A stretch of 55,930 bases of DNA from Bacteroidales bacterium KA00344. Its GTDB lineage: Bacteria; Bacteroidota; Bacteroidia; Bacteroidales; Bacteroidaceae. This document shows, in pieces, positions 15,514-25,302 of the stretch (positions are counted from its first letter, which is position 1; each line of letters begins with the position of its first letter). Made by a program: the position numbers and the translations under genes. The DNA lies in the NCBI GenBank assembly GCA_001552765.1, contig KQ959400.1, positions 50,124 to 106,053 of the forward strand, in the 5' to 3' direction. The notes beneath the pieces are model-generated. The model was not told the DNA's origin and did not search any database. It saw only the letters and a program-made list of their open reading frames with translations.

Positions 15514-17631
15514 ATGGTAAGACTTCTATTCATATTCCTATGCGCTTTCTGGGCCTTGTGTGTGGGTGCTCAGCGTCCTGCTTTGGGTAAGATGTCGCCG
15601 TTTGTGCGTGAAGCTTACTATGCCACTTCGCAGCATGACGGCCACTCCGCTTCACCTTCGACACGAGCTGTGATGCGGTCGCCAAGGTCGATGATAGCCT
15701 TTGTCAAGCTCACCGATAACAATGTTCATGTGTTGGAACAGTATGGATGTCGCGTGTTGGCCTGCTATGGGGATATTTGTATTGCGGATATACCGTTGGA
15801 CAAGCTGGCAGCATTGTCACTCGACAAGAGCGTGAAACGCATTGAGGCCGGTCCTCGCGCAACGGCACAACTCGATACCACCGCCACAATCGTGAAAGCT
15901 AACCGGGTGTATGATGGGCTTAACCTGCCGCGTGGATATACCGGGAAGGGGGTTGTTGTGGGTGTTCAGGACATTGGTTTCGACCTGACGCACCCCAACT
16001 TTTACACTGCCGATATGTCGCAATATCGCATCAAGGCCATGTGGGACCAGCTATCGGAAGATACCCTTGCGAGTACGTTGCCCGTCGGGCGCGACTATGT
16101 CGGAGAGGAGGCTTTGCTCCGGATAGGCCGTCCGCGTGATGGCATGACACAGACACACGGCACCCATACCACCGGCATTGCTGCGGGAAGCGGGGCAGAA
16201 GGCGATGGAAAAGTGTCGCCATATCGCGGTATTGCTTACGACAGTGACATCTGCTTGGTGTGTAACGCTACCTCCGACGACCGGGAACTCATTGATCCCA
16301 AGGACTATTACAAATACACATACGCTCTCGATGCGCTTGGTTTCAAATATATTTTCGACTATGCCGACCGTGTGGGGAAACCCTGTGTGATTAACTTCAG
16401 CGAGGGATCGACGCAGGATTTCCATGGGTATGACAACCTATACTACGAGATGCTCGATTCGCTTGTGGGTCCGGGGCATATTCTTGTAGCCTCGGCGGGC
16501 AACGACGGAGAGCACATTACACATATCAAGAAGACCCCATCGCAGGAAAAGGCCGGTATTTTTGTAGGCACTCCAAATCCCGGACTGCAGCCGGTGATTG
16601 CCACGACCAAGAGCACCGGCAACTTCACTATGCAAATTAAACTGTATGTGGATGTCAACAAACCCTTCTTAAAGGAGATTCGGATGGATGAGGTGTTGGC
16701 TTCTCAGGATTCCACCTACATCGATTCGGTGACTTTGGGCTCGCACACTTTTTGCTTTGAGGCCATCGCCTATCGTTCGAGTTATAATCCAAACGATGTG
16801 ATATGCGACTGGATTATCCCTGTCATCGATACAGAGAAAACAAAAGCAGTGAATACCTCCGTGTGCCTCACGCAGTCGGATGCGGATGTGGAGATGTTTC
16901 GATCGAGTGGCTATTTCTGGCCTTCCAATCTCGATCCAACGCTCAACGACGGCGACAACACCTACAGTGTACTGTCTCCGGGCAGTGCGCCAAGCGTCAT
17001 CAGTGTGGGCGCTACGGCTTATCGCACGGGCTTTGTCAATTATCTCGGCGAAACCAAAGTATATGACAAGGGTGTCAATGGGGTGCGCACACCGTTCTCT
17101 GCGGTCGGTCCCACATGGGATGGACGCACCAAACCCGATGTGATGGCACCGGGACAGAACATCGTCTCCTCTTACAGCTCGTTTTATATCGAAAACAACA
17201 GCCACAACGGGGAAGCCCTACAAAGCGACGTCCGGCATTTCGACTACAACGGACGCACGTATGCATGGAACAGCAATGGGGGAACATCAATGGCTGCACC
17301 TGTCGTAACCGGAGTGATTGCTCTATGGCTTGAGGCCGATCCCACGCTCACCATGCAGGACTGTCTCGATATTTTTGACAAGACTTGCCGTCGTTATGAT
17401 GCCACCTTGAGTTATCCAAACAACCTCTATGGTTATGGCGAGATTGACGCTTACGAGGGGTTGAAGCTCGTGTTGGAGCGAAAAACAGCTGGTGTGAAGG
17501 ACAACAGGTCTACTGTCGCAACCGACAATCGCATCTACTCCATCAATGGACAGTATATGGGAACGGATGCGACCAAACTACCACGAGGCCTCTATATCAG
17601 ACAGGGGCGGAAGTTTGTGGTAAGCAATTAA
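15514..17631 (+). CDS. Secreted subtilisin-like serine protease (S8) with short C-terminal tail
   Basis: The protein is about 705 residues with a signal peptide (MVRLLFIFLCAFWALCVGA, then Gln). The S8 catalytic triad is visible: Asp153 in GVQDIGFDL, His215 in THGTHTTG and Ser592 in GGTSMAAP. The spacing between His and Ser is large, indicating an inserted domain of about 200 residues. The last 35 residues (IYSINGQYMG...LPRGLYIRQGRK) resemble tails of other secreted proteins here and may be a short type IX-like tail. In-frame starts at 15406 and 15490 exist, but they precede or coincide with the predicted promoter and terminator of tsf. Confidence 0.88.
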   Translation: MVRLLFIFLCAFWALCVGAQRPALGKMSPFVREAYYATSQHDGHSASPSTRAVMRSPRSMIAFVKLTDNNVHVLEQYGCRVLACYGDICIADIPLDKLAALSLDKSVKRIEAGPRATAQLDTTATIVKANRVYDGLNLPRGYTGKGVVVGVQDIGFDLTHPNFYTADMSQYRIKAMWDQLSEDTLASTLPVGRDYVGEEALLRIGRPRDGMTQTHGTHTTGIAAGSGAEGDGKVSPYRGIAYDSDICLVCNATSDDRELIDPKDYYKYTYALDALGFKYIFDYADRVGKPCVINFSEGSTQDFHGYDNLYYEMLDSLVGPGHILVASAGNDGEHITHIKKTPSQEKAGIFVGTPNPGLQPVIATTKSTGNFTMQIKLYVDVNKPFLKEIRMDEVLASQDSTYIDSVTLGSHTFCFEAIAYRSSYNPNDVICDWIIPVIDTEKTKAVNTSVCLTQSDADVEMFRSSGYFWPSNLDPTLNDGDNTYSVLSPGSAPSVISVGATAYRTGFVNYLGETKVYDKGVNGVRTPFSAVGPTWDGRTKPDVMAPGQNIVSSYSSFYIENNSHNGEALQSDVRHFDYNGRTYAWNSNGGTSMAAPVVTGVIALWLEADPTLTMQDCLDIFDKTCRRYDATLSYPNNLYGYGEIDAYEGLKLVLERKTAGVKDNRSTVATDNRIYSINGQYMGTDATKLPRGLYIRQGRKFVVSN

Positions 17632-17732
17632 CATTCTTCGCTGCCAAAAATATAGCATCGTGACGCAGCCGTGACTTTGTGATGCAGGAATGGAACAACA
17701 CGCATTAACAACGAACTAATACAGACTGAACA

Positions 17733-18350
17733 ATGAAGATATTTGCGATTGGGATGAATTATGCCTTGCACAATAAAGAGATGCATGGTACGTTATTGAA
17801 AACGGAGGAGCCGGTTATATTCCTAAAACCGGATTCAAGCCTGCTCAAGGACGGCAAACCGTTCTTCATTCCCGACCATCTGGGACGGATAGAATACGAG
17901 ACAGAAATGGTGGTGCGTATCTGCAAGCTGGGCAAAACTGTTTCGGAGCGATTTGCACCGCGCTATTATGATGCTGTAACGGTGGGCATAGACTTCACCG
18001 CCCGCGAACTCCAGAGGGAGATGATAGCAAAGGGACGTCCCTGGGACTTGGCCAAAGGTTTCGACGGTGCAGCCTGCATTGGCGAGTGGATAGACAAAGA
18101 TAAATTCCTGGACATACAGCGCATCAGGTTTCATCTCGACATCAACGGGCAAACAGTTCAGGAGGGATGCACGAGCGATATGCTCTATAAGGTGGACGAA
18201 ATCATCTCTTACATTAGCCAATATTATACACTCAAGACGGGCGATATTCTCTTTACAGGTACGCCTGCCGGTGTAGGTCCGGTGCGAATAGATGACCATC
18301 TGGAAGGTTATTTGGAGGATAGAAAGGTGTTGGACTTCCGTTGCAAATGA
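17733..18350 (+). CDS. Fumarylacetoacetate hydrolase (FAH) family protein
   Basis: The 205-residue protein has the FAH fold motifs: KPDSSLLKDG, the metal-binding pair in IEYETEMVVRI, and a later GIDFTARELQ with Asp, then PWDLAKGFDGA and FTGTPAGVGPV. Family members act as acylpyruvate hydrolases or oxaloacetate decarboxylases; the substrate here cannot be assigned. It lies between the subtilase and porU on the same strand, 101 bp after the first and 79 bp before the second. Confidence 0.88.
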   Translation: MKIFAIGMNYALHNKEMHGTLLKTEEPVIFLKPDSSLLKDGKPFFIPDHLGRIEYETEMVVRICKLGKTVSERFAPRYYDAVTVGIDFTARELQREMIAKGRPWDLAKGFDGAACIGEWIDKDKFLDIQRIRFHLDINGQTVQEGCTSDMLYKVDEIISYISQYYTLKTGDILFTGTPAGVGPVRIDDHLEGYLEDRKVLDFRCK

Positions 18351-18429
18351 AAATGAAGATGGTTAGGAAGACAGGTGGTTCAACAGAGGTCGGAACAAAG
18401 GACCGTCCTTCAACTCTTATTCAAACAAA

Positions 18430-21400
18430 ATGAACATCAACAGACGATTTTGGGGAATGGTAATGGCCTTGTGCATGTGCCTCACGGGCTCGGCACAGCG
18501 CTTCTTTAATCTTACTTCTGATGAGGTGGAGATAGACTCGATGTTGCCGCAATTTGCCTATTCAATGCCGTTGGATGGTAATTTCCAAGATTCCGTCTAT
18601 GCGTCGTCGATACTCTATCCTGAGTTTATCGACATGACTCCACGCGATGTACAGAATTATCGCAAGTTGTCCGGCGATAGTCTTCCTGTGCTTCCCGAAA
18701 TTCAGCAACGCATTGTTTTAGACCGAAAGCAGGGGGCGTTGGAGGTGCAATTCTGTCCTTTGGTCTATCGCGAAGGACGTTATCAGATACTTGTGAGTTT
18801 CATGCTGCGCATTGATTCTAAAGTGAAGAATCGTTCAATCTGGCGTGTTTCAGCCATGACACGAGCCGCAGCCAAGGCTTCGCGATATGCCGATCACTCG
18901 GTTTTGGCATCGGGCAGATGGGCAAAGATACGCGTTTCGGAAACGGGTGTGTACCAGCTCACAAGCGAATTGATACGCAAAGCAGGTTTTTCAGACCTGA
19001 ACAAGGTAAAGGTTTATGGTTATGGCGGAAACTTGCAGAACGAAACTTTGGTAGGTAGTGAGCTGCAGGCGCTCGACGATCTGAAAGAGGTGCCCACGTG
19101 TACTGTGAACGGCAAACGGTTGTTTTATGCCAAAGGGCCTGTAAGTTGGAGCAGCAACACCGCTTCGCGACGCACCAGAAATCCCTATTCCGACTATGGT
19201 TACTATTTCCTTACGGAAAGCGACGCAGCACCGACAAGCATCGATTCGACCGCTTTTCTTAGTTCATTTTACCCCTCTCCCAACGATTATCACTCACTTT
19301 ATGAGGTAGACGGCTATAGCTGGTATCACGGCGGGAGAAACCTTTTCGATACAGAGAGCATTACCCAAGGGCGCGCCAAAACTGTGGTGATGACCAATCG
19401 CAGCGGTTCTACAACCGGAGTCCTATCGGTCAATCTGACTTCCGGAACTCCGGTACAGGTCGAAGTGATGGTAAACGATAGGGTGTTGGGCACGTTGGAG
19501 ATAAACTCTGGTGCATTTGGAGAATATAATAAAGGGCGGGAGGTGAGCCGCAGTTATACGCTGACAAAGCTCCATGCCACCGATACCGTAAAGCTAAAAA
19601 ATATTCAGGGAGGTCCGTTCCGATTGGATTATGTGTCGATGGCGTGGGACAAGGCAGCACCGGCGCCGAATCTCACCGGCTCATTCGCCACGCCGGAGTA
19701 TGTGTACAACATCACTAATCAGGACCATCATGCCGACAAAGCCGCCGACATGATTATCATTATTCCCACCTCTCAGAAACTCTTGGCACAGGCCCGGCGC
19801 TTGGCCGATTTCCACACGGCACACGATTCTATGCGTGTGCGCATTGTCCCGGCTGACGAACTTTATAATGAGTATGCCAGCGGCACACCTGATGCAAACG
19901 CGTACCGCCGTTACTTAAAGATGCTCTACGACCGTGCAGAGAGCGAAAAGGATATGCCCCGATACCTGCTACTCTTTGGCGATTGTGTGTGGGACAACCG
20001 CATGCTCACCTCCGATTGTCGAAATCTCAACCCTGATGACTATTTGCTTTGCTTTGAAAGCGAAAACTCCTTCAACAAGGTTACGTGTTATGTAGACGAT
20101 GGTTTCTTCTGTTTGCTGGATGATGGAGAAGGCGCCAATCCACAGAGGTCGGACAAATTGGATATGGCTGTCGGTCGCTTTCCGGTGACAACGGAGGACG
20201 AGGCCAGGGTGATGGTGGACAAGACTATCAGTTATACCAAAAACGCTAATGCCGGCGCTTGGCAAAACGTGTTGATGTTCATGGGCGATGACGGCAACGA
20301 TAATCTTCACATGACGCATGTGGACGAGGCTGCCGAAGATATAGCCCAACGCTATTCCGGATATCAAATCAAGAAGGTGATGTGGGATGCGTATAAAGGA
20401 GTAGCCACCTCTACGGGCAATACTTACCCGGAAGTGACGCGCGTCATCAAGCAACAGCAGGCTGCGGGTGCACTGATCATGGATTATGTGGGACATGGGC
20501 GCGAGGACCAGATGTCCCATGAAAGAGTGCTCAACCTCAAAGATTTTGAGGCTTTCAGCAATAAGAATCTGCCCCTTTGGATTACCGCTTCGTGCGACAT
20601 CATGCCTTTCGACGGTGTAGAGTCAAACATCGGAGAAGCAGCAGTGCTGAATCCCAAGGGTGGAGCGGTAGCTTTCTTCGGTACCACGCGTACGGTATAT
20701 GCCAACTATAATAAGGTTATCAATATGGCATTCCTGCGTCAGGTGTTGAGCAGGGAGAACGGCAAGGCCGTGACATTGGGTGAGGCGCAGCGTCGTGCCA
20801 AGAATTTGATGATAACCACCGGGGCTGACCGCACGACCAACAAACTTCAATATTCGCTGTTGGGAGACCCGGCTCTGTCGTTGAATTTGCCCTCATTGAA
20901 GGTGATAGTGGACTCTATCAATGGTGTATCGACGGCCGCTTCCGGCAGTACGGCTCATCTGAAGGCAGGCGGTATAGCCCGTGTGAGTGGACATATCGAG
21001 CATGGCGAAGGCTTCGATGGCGTGCTGACAGCTGTGGTGAGAGATTCGCGTCAGCTCATAACGGGTAGATTGAATGTCAGCGCCGATGCCGATGAGCCTG
21101 TGAAATTCTACGACCGGACAAATGTATTATATAATGGGGCAGACAGCGTTCGTAACGGACGCTTCGATTTTTCGTTTGCCGTACCCAAAGACATTAATTA
21201 TTCCGGTGACAACGGTCTGATGAATCTTTATGCCGTGAACGCGGACCACACGCTGATAGCCAACGGTGCTAACAGCAATTATATTGTCGGAGGCACCAAC
21301 GAGGCCGAAGCAGACTCTGTAGGGCCGAAGATATATTGCTATCTGAACACACCTGATTTTGAGAATGGTGGTCGTGTGAACATAACGCCTTATTTTGTGG

Positions 21401-21978
21401 CACAGCTGAAAGATAAAGACGGAATCAATGCCAGTGGCAACGGCATTGGGCACGACCTACAACTCATTATTGATGGCGATCCCTCGAAAACGTATGTGCT
21501 GAACGAATATTTCCAATACGATTTTGGCACCTATACGAGTGGCACAGTGGCATTCAGTATTCCGGATTTGGAGCCGGGTAAGCACAGTTTGCTGTTTCGT
21601 GCGTGGGATGTCCAGAACAATTCTTCCACCGCAACGCTCGACTTCACAGTGGTAAAATCACTCAAACCTTCTATATACAGTGTGGATGTATCGACCAACC
21701 CGGCTTCCACATCCACGACATTCATCGTCAGCCATGATATGAACGGCAGCAATATGGACGTTGTTATCGATGTTTTCGATACCAGCGGACGCTTATTGTG
21801 GACGCATAGCGAATCGGGAGTGTCAACCAATGGAACTTACACCGTAGATTGGGATCTGACCCAGGCCAATGGCGGAAGGCTTCAAACGGGAGTGTATCTC
21901 TATCGTGTGCGTTTGGCGAGCGATGGCAGCGCGGAAGCCTCCAAGGCCAAGAAACTTGTTGTGATAAGCAATAATTAG
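18430..21978 (+). CDS. porU: Type IX secretion system sortase PorU
   Basis: PorU is a surface C25-type peptidase that removes the C-terminal sorting domain of type IX cargo and joins the cargo to anionic LPS. The protein is 1182 residues with a signal peptide (cleavage near GSAQR). The C25 catalytic dyad fits His689 in MDYVGHGRED and Cys722 in ITASCDIMPF. The last ~80 residues form a sorting-type domain (VFDTSGRLLWTHSESG, GVYLYRVRL, KKLVVISNN). porV follows 48 bp later. The porU-porV-ispF order matches what I recall for Porphyromonas gingivalis. Confidence 0.93.
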   Translation: MNINRRFWGMVMALCMCLTGSAQRFFNLTSDEVEIDSMLPQFAYSMPLDGNFQDSVYASSILYPEFIDMTPRDVQNYRKLSGDSLPVLPEIQQRIVLDRKQGALEVQFCPLVYREGRYQILVSFMLRIDSKVKNRSIWRVSAMTRAAAKASRYADHSVLASGRWAKIRVSETGVYQLTSELIRKAGFSDLNKVKVYGYGGNLQNETLVGSELQALDDLKEVPTCTVNGKRLFYAKGPVSWSSNTASRRTRNPYSDYGYYFLTESDAAPTSIDSTAFLSSFYPSPNDYHSLYEVDGYSWYHGGRNLFDTESITQGRAKTVVMTNRSGSTTGVLSVNLTSGTPVQVEVMVNDRVLGTLEINSGAFGEYNKGREVSRSYTLTKLHATDTVKLKNIQGGPFRLDYVSMAWDKAAPAPNLTGSFATPEYVYNITNQDHHADKAADMIIIIPTSQKLLAQARRLADFHTAHDSMRVRIVPADELYNEYASGTPDANAYRRYLKMLYDRAESEKDMPRYLLLFGDCVWDNRMLTSDCRNLNPDDYLLCFESENSFNKVTCYVDDGFFCLLDDGEGANPQRSDKLDMAVGRFPVTTEDEARVMVDKTISYTKNANAGAWQNVLMFMGDDGNDNLHMTHVDEAAEDIAQRYSGYQIKKVMWDAYKGVATSTGNTYPEVTRVIKQQQAAGALIMDYVGHGREDQMSHERVLNLKDFEAFSNKNLPLWITASCDIMPFDGVESNIGEAAVLNPKGGAVAFFGTTRTVYANYNKVINMAFLRQVLSRENGKAVTLGEAQRRAKNLMITTGADRTTNKLQYSLLGDPALSLNLPSLKVIVDSINGVSTAASGSTAHLKAGGIARVSGHIEHGEGFDGVLTAVVRDSRQLITGRLNVSADADEPVKFYDRTNVLYNGADSVRNGRFDFSFAVPKDINYSGDNGLMNLYAVNADHTLIANGANSNYIVGGTNEAEADSVGPKIYCYLNTPDFENGGRVNITPYFVAQLKDKDGINASGNGIGHDLQLIIDGDPSKTYVLNEYFQYDFGTYTSGTVAFSIPDLEPGKHSLLFRAWDVQNNSSTATLDFTVVKSLKPSIYSVDVSTNPASTSTTFIVSHDMNGSNMDVVIDVFDTSGRLLWTHSESGVSTNGTYTVDWDLTQANGGRLQTGVYLYRVRLASDGSAEASKAKKLVVISNN

Positions 21979-22026
21979 GCTTGTAGCAACGTTTATAGTA
22001 TTGAAACAGAACACTGATTATAGAAA

Positions 22027-23214
22027 ATGAGCAAATTCCAGAGAATATGGGCGATACTGATGATGTGCGGTTGTGCACTCACACTGTCTGCCGAAGACAA
22101 GCAAGATATGTTTCACCCGGTGAGAGCGTCGGTAACCTCGCAGACCATTGCGCCCGATGCCCGTGCGGCGGGCTTGGGTGATGTGGGTGCAGCAACCGAC
22201 CCCGATGCGGTTTCCCAATATTGGAACCCCGCCAAATATCCATTCACCATCAGCCGTGCGGGAGTGGCCCTGAACTATACGCCTTGGCTCCGTCAGTTGG
22301 TCAACGACATGGATTTGGCCTATCTGGCCGGCTATTATCGCATTGGCGACTATAGTGCCGTGTCCGGCTCGATGCGCTATTTCTCCCTTGGCGAGGTGAT
22401 GACGAGCATGGACAAAAATGCCATGACCATTAATCCTTATGAGATGTCGCTGGACGTGGCTTACTCGCTCATGCTGAGTGAGAAGTTCTCGATTGCGGCA
22501 GCCGTGCGCTGGATTTATTCAGATTTGACGTGGAACTATACCAGCGACACATCGCCCGGGTCGGCTTTTGCGGCGGATATAGCTGCTTATTATCAGAATT
22601 ACCTGAACATCGGCGATCGCGAATGTCAGTTGGGATTGGGTCTGAACATCTCCAACATAGGTAGTAAGATTAACTTCGGAGGCGACGACAACAGCGAGTT
22701 TATCCCGACAAATATGCGTTTGGGCGCATCGCTGATGATTCCGCTGGATGAGTATAACCGTTTTACCATAGCCGCAGATGCCAACAAGCTGCTGGTGCCG
22801 ACCTATCCTACCGAAGAGCAGTATAACAAGGCCAAGGACAAAGACAAATATAACGACTATCAGGACTATGTGCAGAAGAAGTATTACGACAACTCTTCTA
22901 TAGGCGGAATATTTAAGAGTTTTGGTGATGCTCCTAACGGATTCAAGGAGGAACTGCAGGAAATCCAGTGGAGTGTCGGTGCAGAATATGTTTACCACGA
23001 CCAGTTTGCGTTGCGTGCGGGCTATCACGACCAACATGCCAACAAGGGTAACATGAAGTATTTCACGGTGGGAGCCGGATTCAAGATGAGCGTATTCTCA
23101 CTCGATGCCGGCTATGTCATCGCTGTGGCTAAGAGTAATCCGTTGGACCAGACGCTGCGTTTCACGCTGAGTTTTGATATGGACGGTATCAAGGATTTGT
23201 TTAACAGAAGGTGA
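22027..23214 (+). CDS. porV: Type IX secretion outer-membrane protein PorV (LptO)
   Basis: PorV is a FadL-like outer-membrane barrel that picks up cargo from the translocon and shuttles it to PorU. The protein is 395 residues with a signal peptide ending near LSAEDK. It has the family N-terminus (SQTIAPDARAAGLGDVGAAT, then SQYWNPAKY) and amphipathic beta strands to the end (LRFTLSFDMDGIKDLFNRR). It is cotranscribed with porU. Confidence 0.93.
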   Translation: MSKFQRIWAILMMCGCALTLSAEDKQDMFHPVRASVTSQTIAPDARAAGLGDVGAATDPDAVSQYWNPAKYPFTISRAGVALNYTPWLRQLVNDMDLAYLAGYYRIGDYSAVSGSMRYFSLGEVMTSMDKNAMTINPYEMSLDVAYSLMLSEKFSIAAAVRWIYSDLTWNYTSDTSPGSAFAADIAAYYQNYLNIGDRECQLGLGLNISNIGSKINFGGDDNSEFIPTNMRLGASLMIPLDEYNRFTIAADANKLLVPTYPTEEQYNKAKDKDKYNDYQDYVQKKYYDNSSIGGIFKSFGDAPNGFKEELQEIQWSVGAEYVYHDQFALRAGYHDQHANKGNMKYFTVGAGFKMSVFSLDAGYVIAVAKSNPLDQTLRFTLSFDMDGIKDLFNRR

Positions 23215-23221
23215 TTTTGTA

Positions 23222-23313
23222 AGGAGTTAAGACGGGAACAGAGCTTCCTGCAAAGGCGGAATGCGGCCATATAGATTGGTGTGAGGATTTGATTTCCCGA
23301 CGGCTTAACTCCT
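23222..23313 (+). other. Inverted repeat in the porV-ispF spacer
   Basis: AGGAGTTAAG (23222-23231) pairs perfectly with CTTAACTCCT (23304-23313), enclosing 72 nt. It occupies most of the 117-bp spacer and might be a processing or regulatory stem; no T-tract follows. Confidence 0.45.
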
Positions 23314-23331
23314 GCTCTTAAGAAGAAAGAT

Positions 23332-23811
23332 ATGACTATCAGAGTTGGAATGGGTTACGATGTTCACAAGTTGGTGAAAGGTCGTGACCTTTTTTTAGGC
23401 GGTATTAAGATTGAGCATAGTGAGGGGCTGTTGGGGCACAGTGATGCCGACGTGCTGCTCCATGCTGTTTGCGACGCGTTGTTGGGCGCTGCCAATATGC
23501 GCGACATAGGCTACCATTTTCCCGATACCAGCGAGAAAACGCTCAATATGGACAGTAAGGTGATTCTGAAAAAGACCATAGAGCTGTTGGCTGAACGCGG
23601 CTACCGACTTGGCAATATTGATGCCACCGTTTGTGCAGAGCATCCGAAGCTCAATCCCCATATTCCCGCCATGAAGGCATGTATGGCCAAGATTATCGGA
23701 TGTGATGAAGACTGTATCAGCATCAAGGCGACAACATCAGAGAAAATGGGTTTTGTGGGGCGCGAGGAAGGAATGGCAGCTTATGCAGTGTGCCTGATAG
23801 AACGCGACTGA
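23332..23811 (+). CDS. ispF: 2-C-methyl-D-erythritol 2,4-cyclodiphosphate synthase
   Basis: IspF closes CDP-ME 2-phosphate to MEcPP in the MEP pathway. The protein is 159 residues, the family length. The zinc ligands Asp10 and His12 lie in GMGYDVH, and GHSDADVLLHAVCDALLGA and the later SIKATTSEKMGFVGREEG complete the active site. It follows porV on the same strand after a 117-bp spacer. Confidence 0.97.
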   Translation: MTIRVGMGYDVHKLVKGRDLFLGGIKIEHSEGLLGHSDADVLLHAVCDALLGAANMRDIGYHFPDTSEKTLNMDSKVILKKTIELLAERGYRLGNIDATVCAEHPKLNPHIPAMKACMAKIIGCDEDCISIKATTSEKMGFVGREEGMAAYAVCLIERD

Positions 23812-24039
23812 TAGGCTCTGATGGGGATGAGATGAAGCCATTCGACTAATGTTATTCGATTGGAAAAATTTGCCCTGAAAGGCTTTGACTATGCTTTCCA
23901 CAAACGTAAACGGCCTGCCTTTAAAGCCTTAAAAAGAGCCGTTTGCAGCCTTTCCCATGCTTTTGTGTCGGCGAGAGTTCTGACCAAAAGCAACTATGGA
24001 AAGTGAGGCGAGAAGTTTGGGATTGTGATTGAAGATAAC

Positions 24040-24232
24040 AAAAAAATACGCTGAAACTCATCAACGAGCTTCAGCGTACATCTTATGTTTAACTAAAAAA
24101 ACTTTTTCGAATCGAATGAAAACCTCACGGCCTTCATTGTCATCCGTTAAACAATCTATCAAATCTACCTTAAACCTAATAACTAAAAACCTAAATCTAT
24201 TACTACTAACCTAAACAATCTATTAACCTTTT
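24040..24232 (-). ncRNA. Candidate small RNA (or leader-peptide transcript) with own promoter and terminator
   Basis: On the minus strand a promoter at 24240-24270 is followed about 190 nt later by an intrinsic terminator: TTCAGCGTA (24070-24078) pairs with TACGCTGAA (24047-24055), extended by CTC/GAG, then seven T residues (24040-24046). The first half has repeated TTAGGTT-like motifs. A 16-codon frame starting MTMKAVRFSF lies at 24093-24143 and could be a short peptide. No larger minus-strand gene is present. The plus-strand frame across this region is regarded as spurious. Confidence 0.55.
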
Positions 24233-24239
24233 GATGTTG

Positions 24240-24270
24240 CAAATATACGGCAAATATTTCGTTGCCACAA
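24240..24270 (-). promoter_or_regulatory. Promoter of candidate small RNA
   Basis: The minus strand reads TATATTTG (24240-24247), a full -7 match, with TTG 20 bases upstream as a -33 element. The bases from 24271 to 24610 show nothing that I can identify. Confidence 0.6.
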
Positions 24271-24610
24271 CCTTTTGATGTCGGTAAAGTTGAAAAACAG
24301 GTATTTTCTTGATACAAATCAATAGATTGTGTACGGACACAGGTTGCAATCGTCTCCTTTTTTGATCATTTCGTCAAATGAATAGCCCCCGTTTGCTCCC
24401 GCTAATCAAGTTTTCGGGATATGAGGACAGTTTGGGGCAAATCAGTTTGTCCGTGAAGACGCACGGCCGTTCGGGCGAATTTCAACAAACACTGATGGGC
24501 TTTGTCATCCAAATTTTTGCTTAAATTCACCCTGAAAATACTCATGACTTATATTGGAAGCAGCAATTTTCATATATGCCACAATTCCTTGTTACCCTGT
24601 CACGCATTTT

Positions 24611-25001
24611 TGATGTGTAAAAATAGATTACCGTTTTTCGATGATTATTTTCGGAGCAACCAGCGCAAAAAGGGCTATGTTTTGCCCCTCTTTATCTGTC
24701 CTCAATGTGTGAAAACAGCCCCTGTAGTGGGAATTTTATTTCGCCATATCATGGCGGAGGCTTAACGGCAATGTGGTTGAGGCCTAATCGCAGGGCGACT
24801 AAGCTTCATCCACATTGCGTTTAAGGCCCTTTCGCACTGCCATTAGATACTCAATCGCATGGCAGGAAAGTGAGGAAATAAGAGCTTAGTTTTGAAATAC
24901 TCTGATTGTCAGAGAGATACGAAAATGCTTAAATTTTGCGTATTTCGGGCGACGGAGGGTTTGATTTGAAATAAGCGAAGCATTTTGGGACATTTGTAAA
25001 T
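24611..25001 (+). repeat. Dispersed intergenic repeat, copy 3
   Basis: The copy keeps the 5' block CCAGCGCAAAAAGGGCTATG, ATCATGGCGGAGGCTTAA, the ~22-nt unit array (24767-24856), the dyad CTCTGATTGTCAGAG (24900-24914) and the 3' end around GGGACATTTGTAAA. The dyad differs from other copies by paired changes. It lies upstream of the glycosyltransferase genes and points to them. Confidence 0.9.
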
Positions 25002-25274
25002 AAAATGTACGCGAAATTTTGATCAACTTCGAGTTGCACATATTGTGCAAACATTGGATGGGAGGGAGAATTGCCTTTGAATTTTCGAGGACTGAAAGGA
25101 TATTTGTTCAGTAAAATGCAAACCGTTAATGCTGCCAAACCTTGTTACAGAACAATGGTAACGGGATGTATTGACATACCGGATATTTCCGGACGTGGAG
25201 TCGGAAGGATTTGAAATTAAACGGCGCAGGACATAATATTTGATGGGTTGAATTCTTTTTCCACTACTTTTTAT

Positions 25275-25282
25275 TACCTTTG
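25275..25282 (+). promoter_or_regulatory. Promoter -7 box for glycosyltransferase pair
   Basis: TACCTTTG matches TAnnTTTG 20 bp before the ATG at 25303. A TTG lies somewhat too far upstream to be a good -33 element. Confidence 0.5.
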
Positions 25283-25302
25283 TGATATTAAGACCGGATA
25301 GG

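Noticed and set aside
24029..24214. 61-codon plus-strand ORF across the predicted small RNA
   Set aside because: It runs antisense through a terminator hairpin and AT-rich repeats; the minus-strand promoter and terminator explain the region better.
24502..24765. 87-codon ORF overlapping repeat copy 3
   Set aside because: Other repeat copies do not keep this frame open, so it is a chance ORF.
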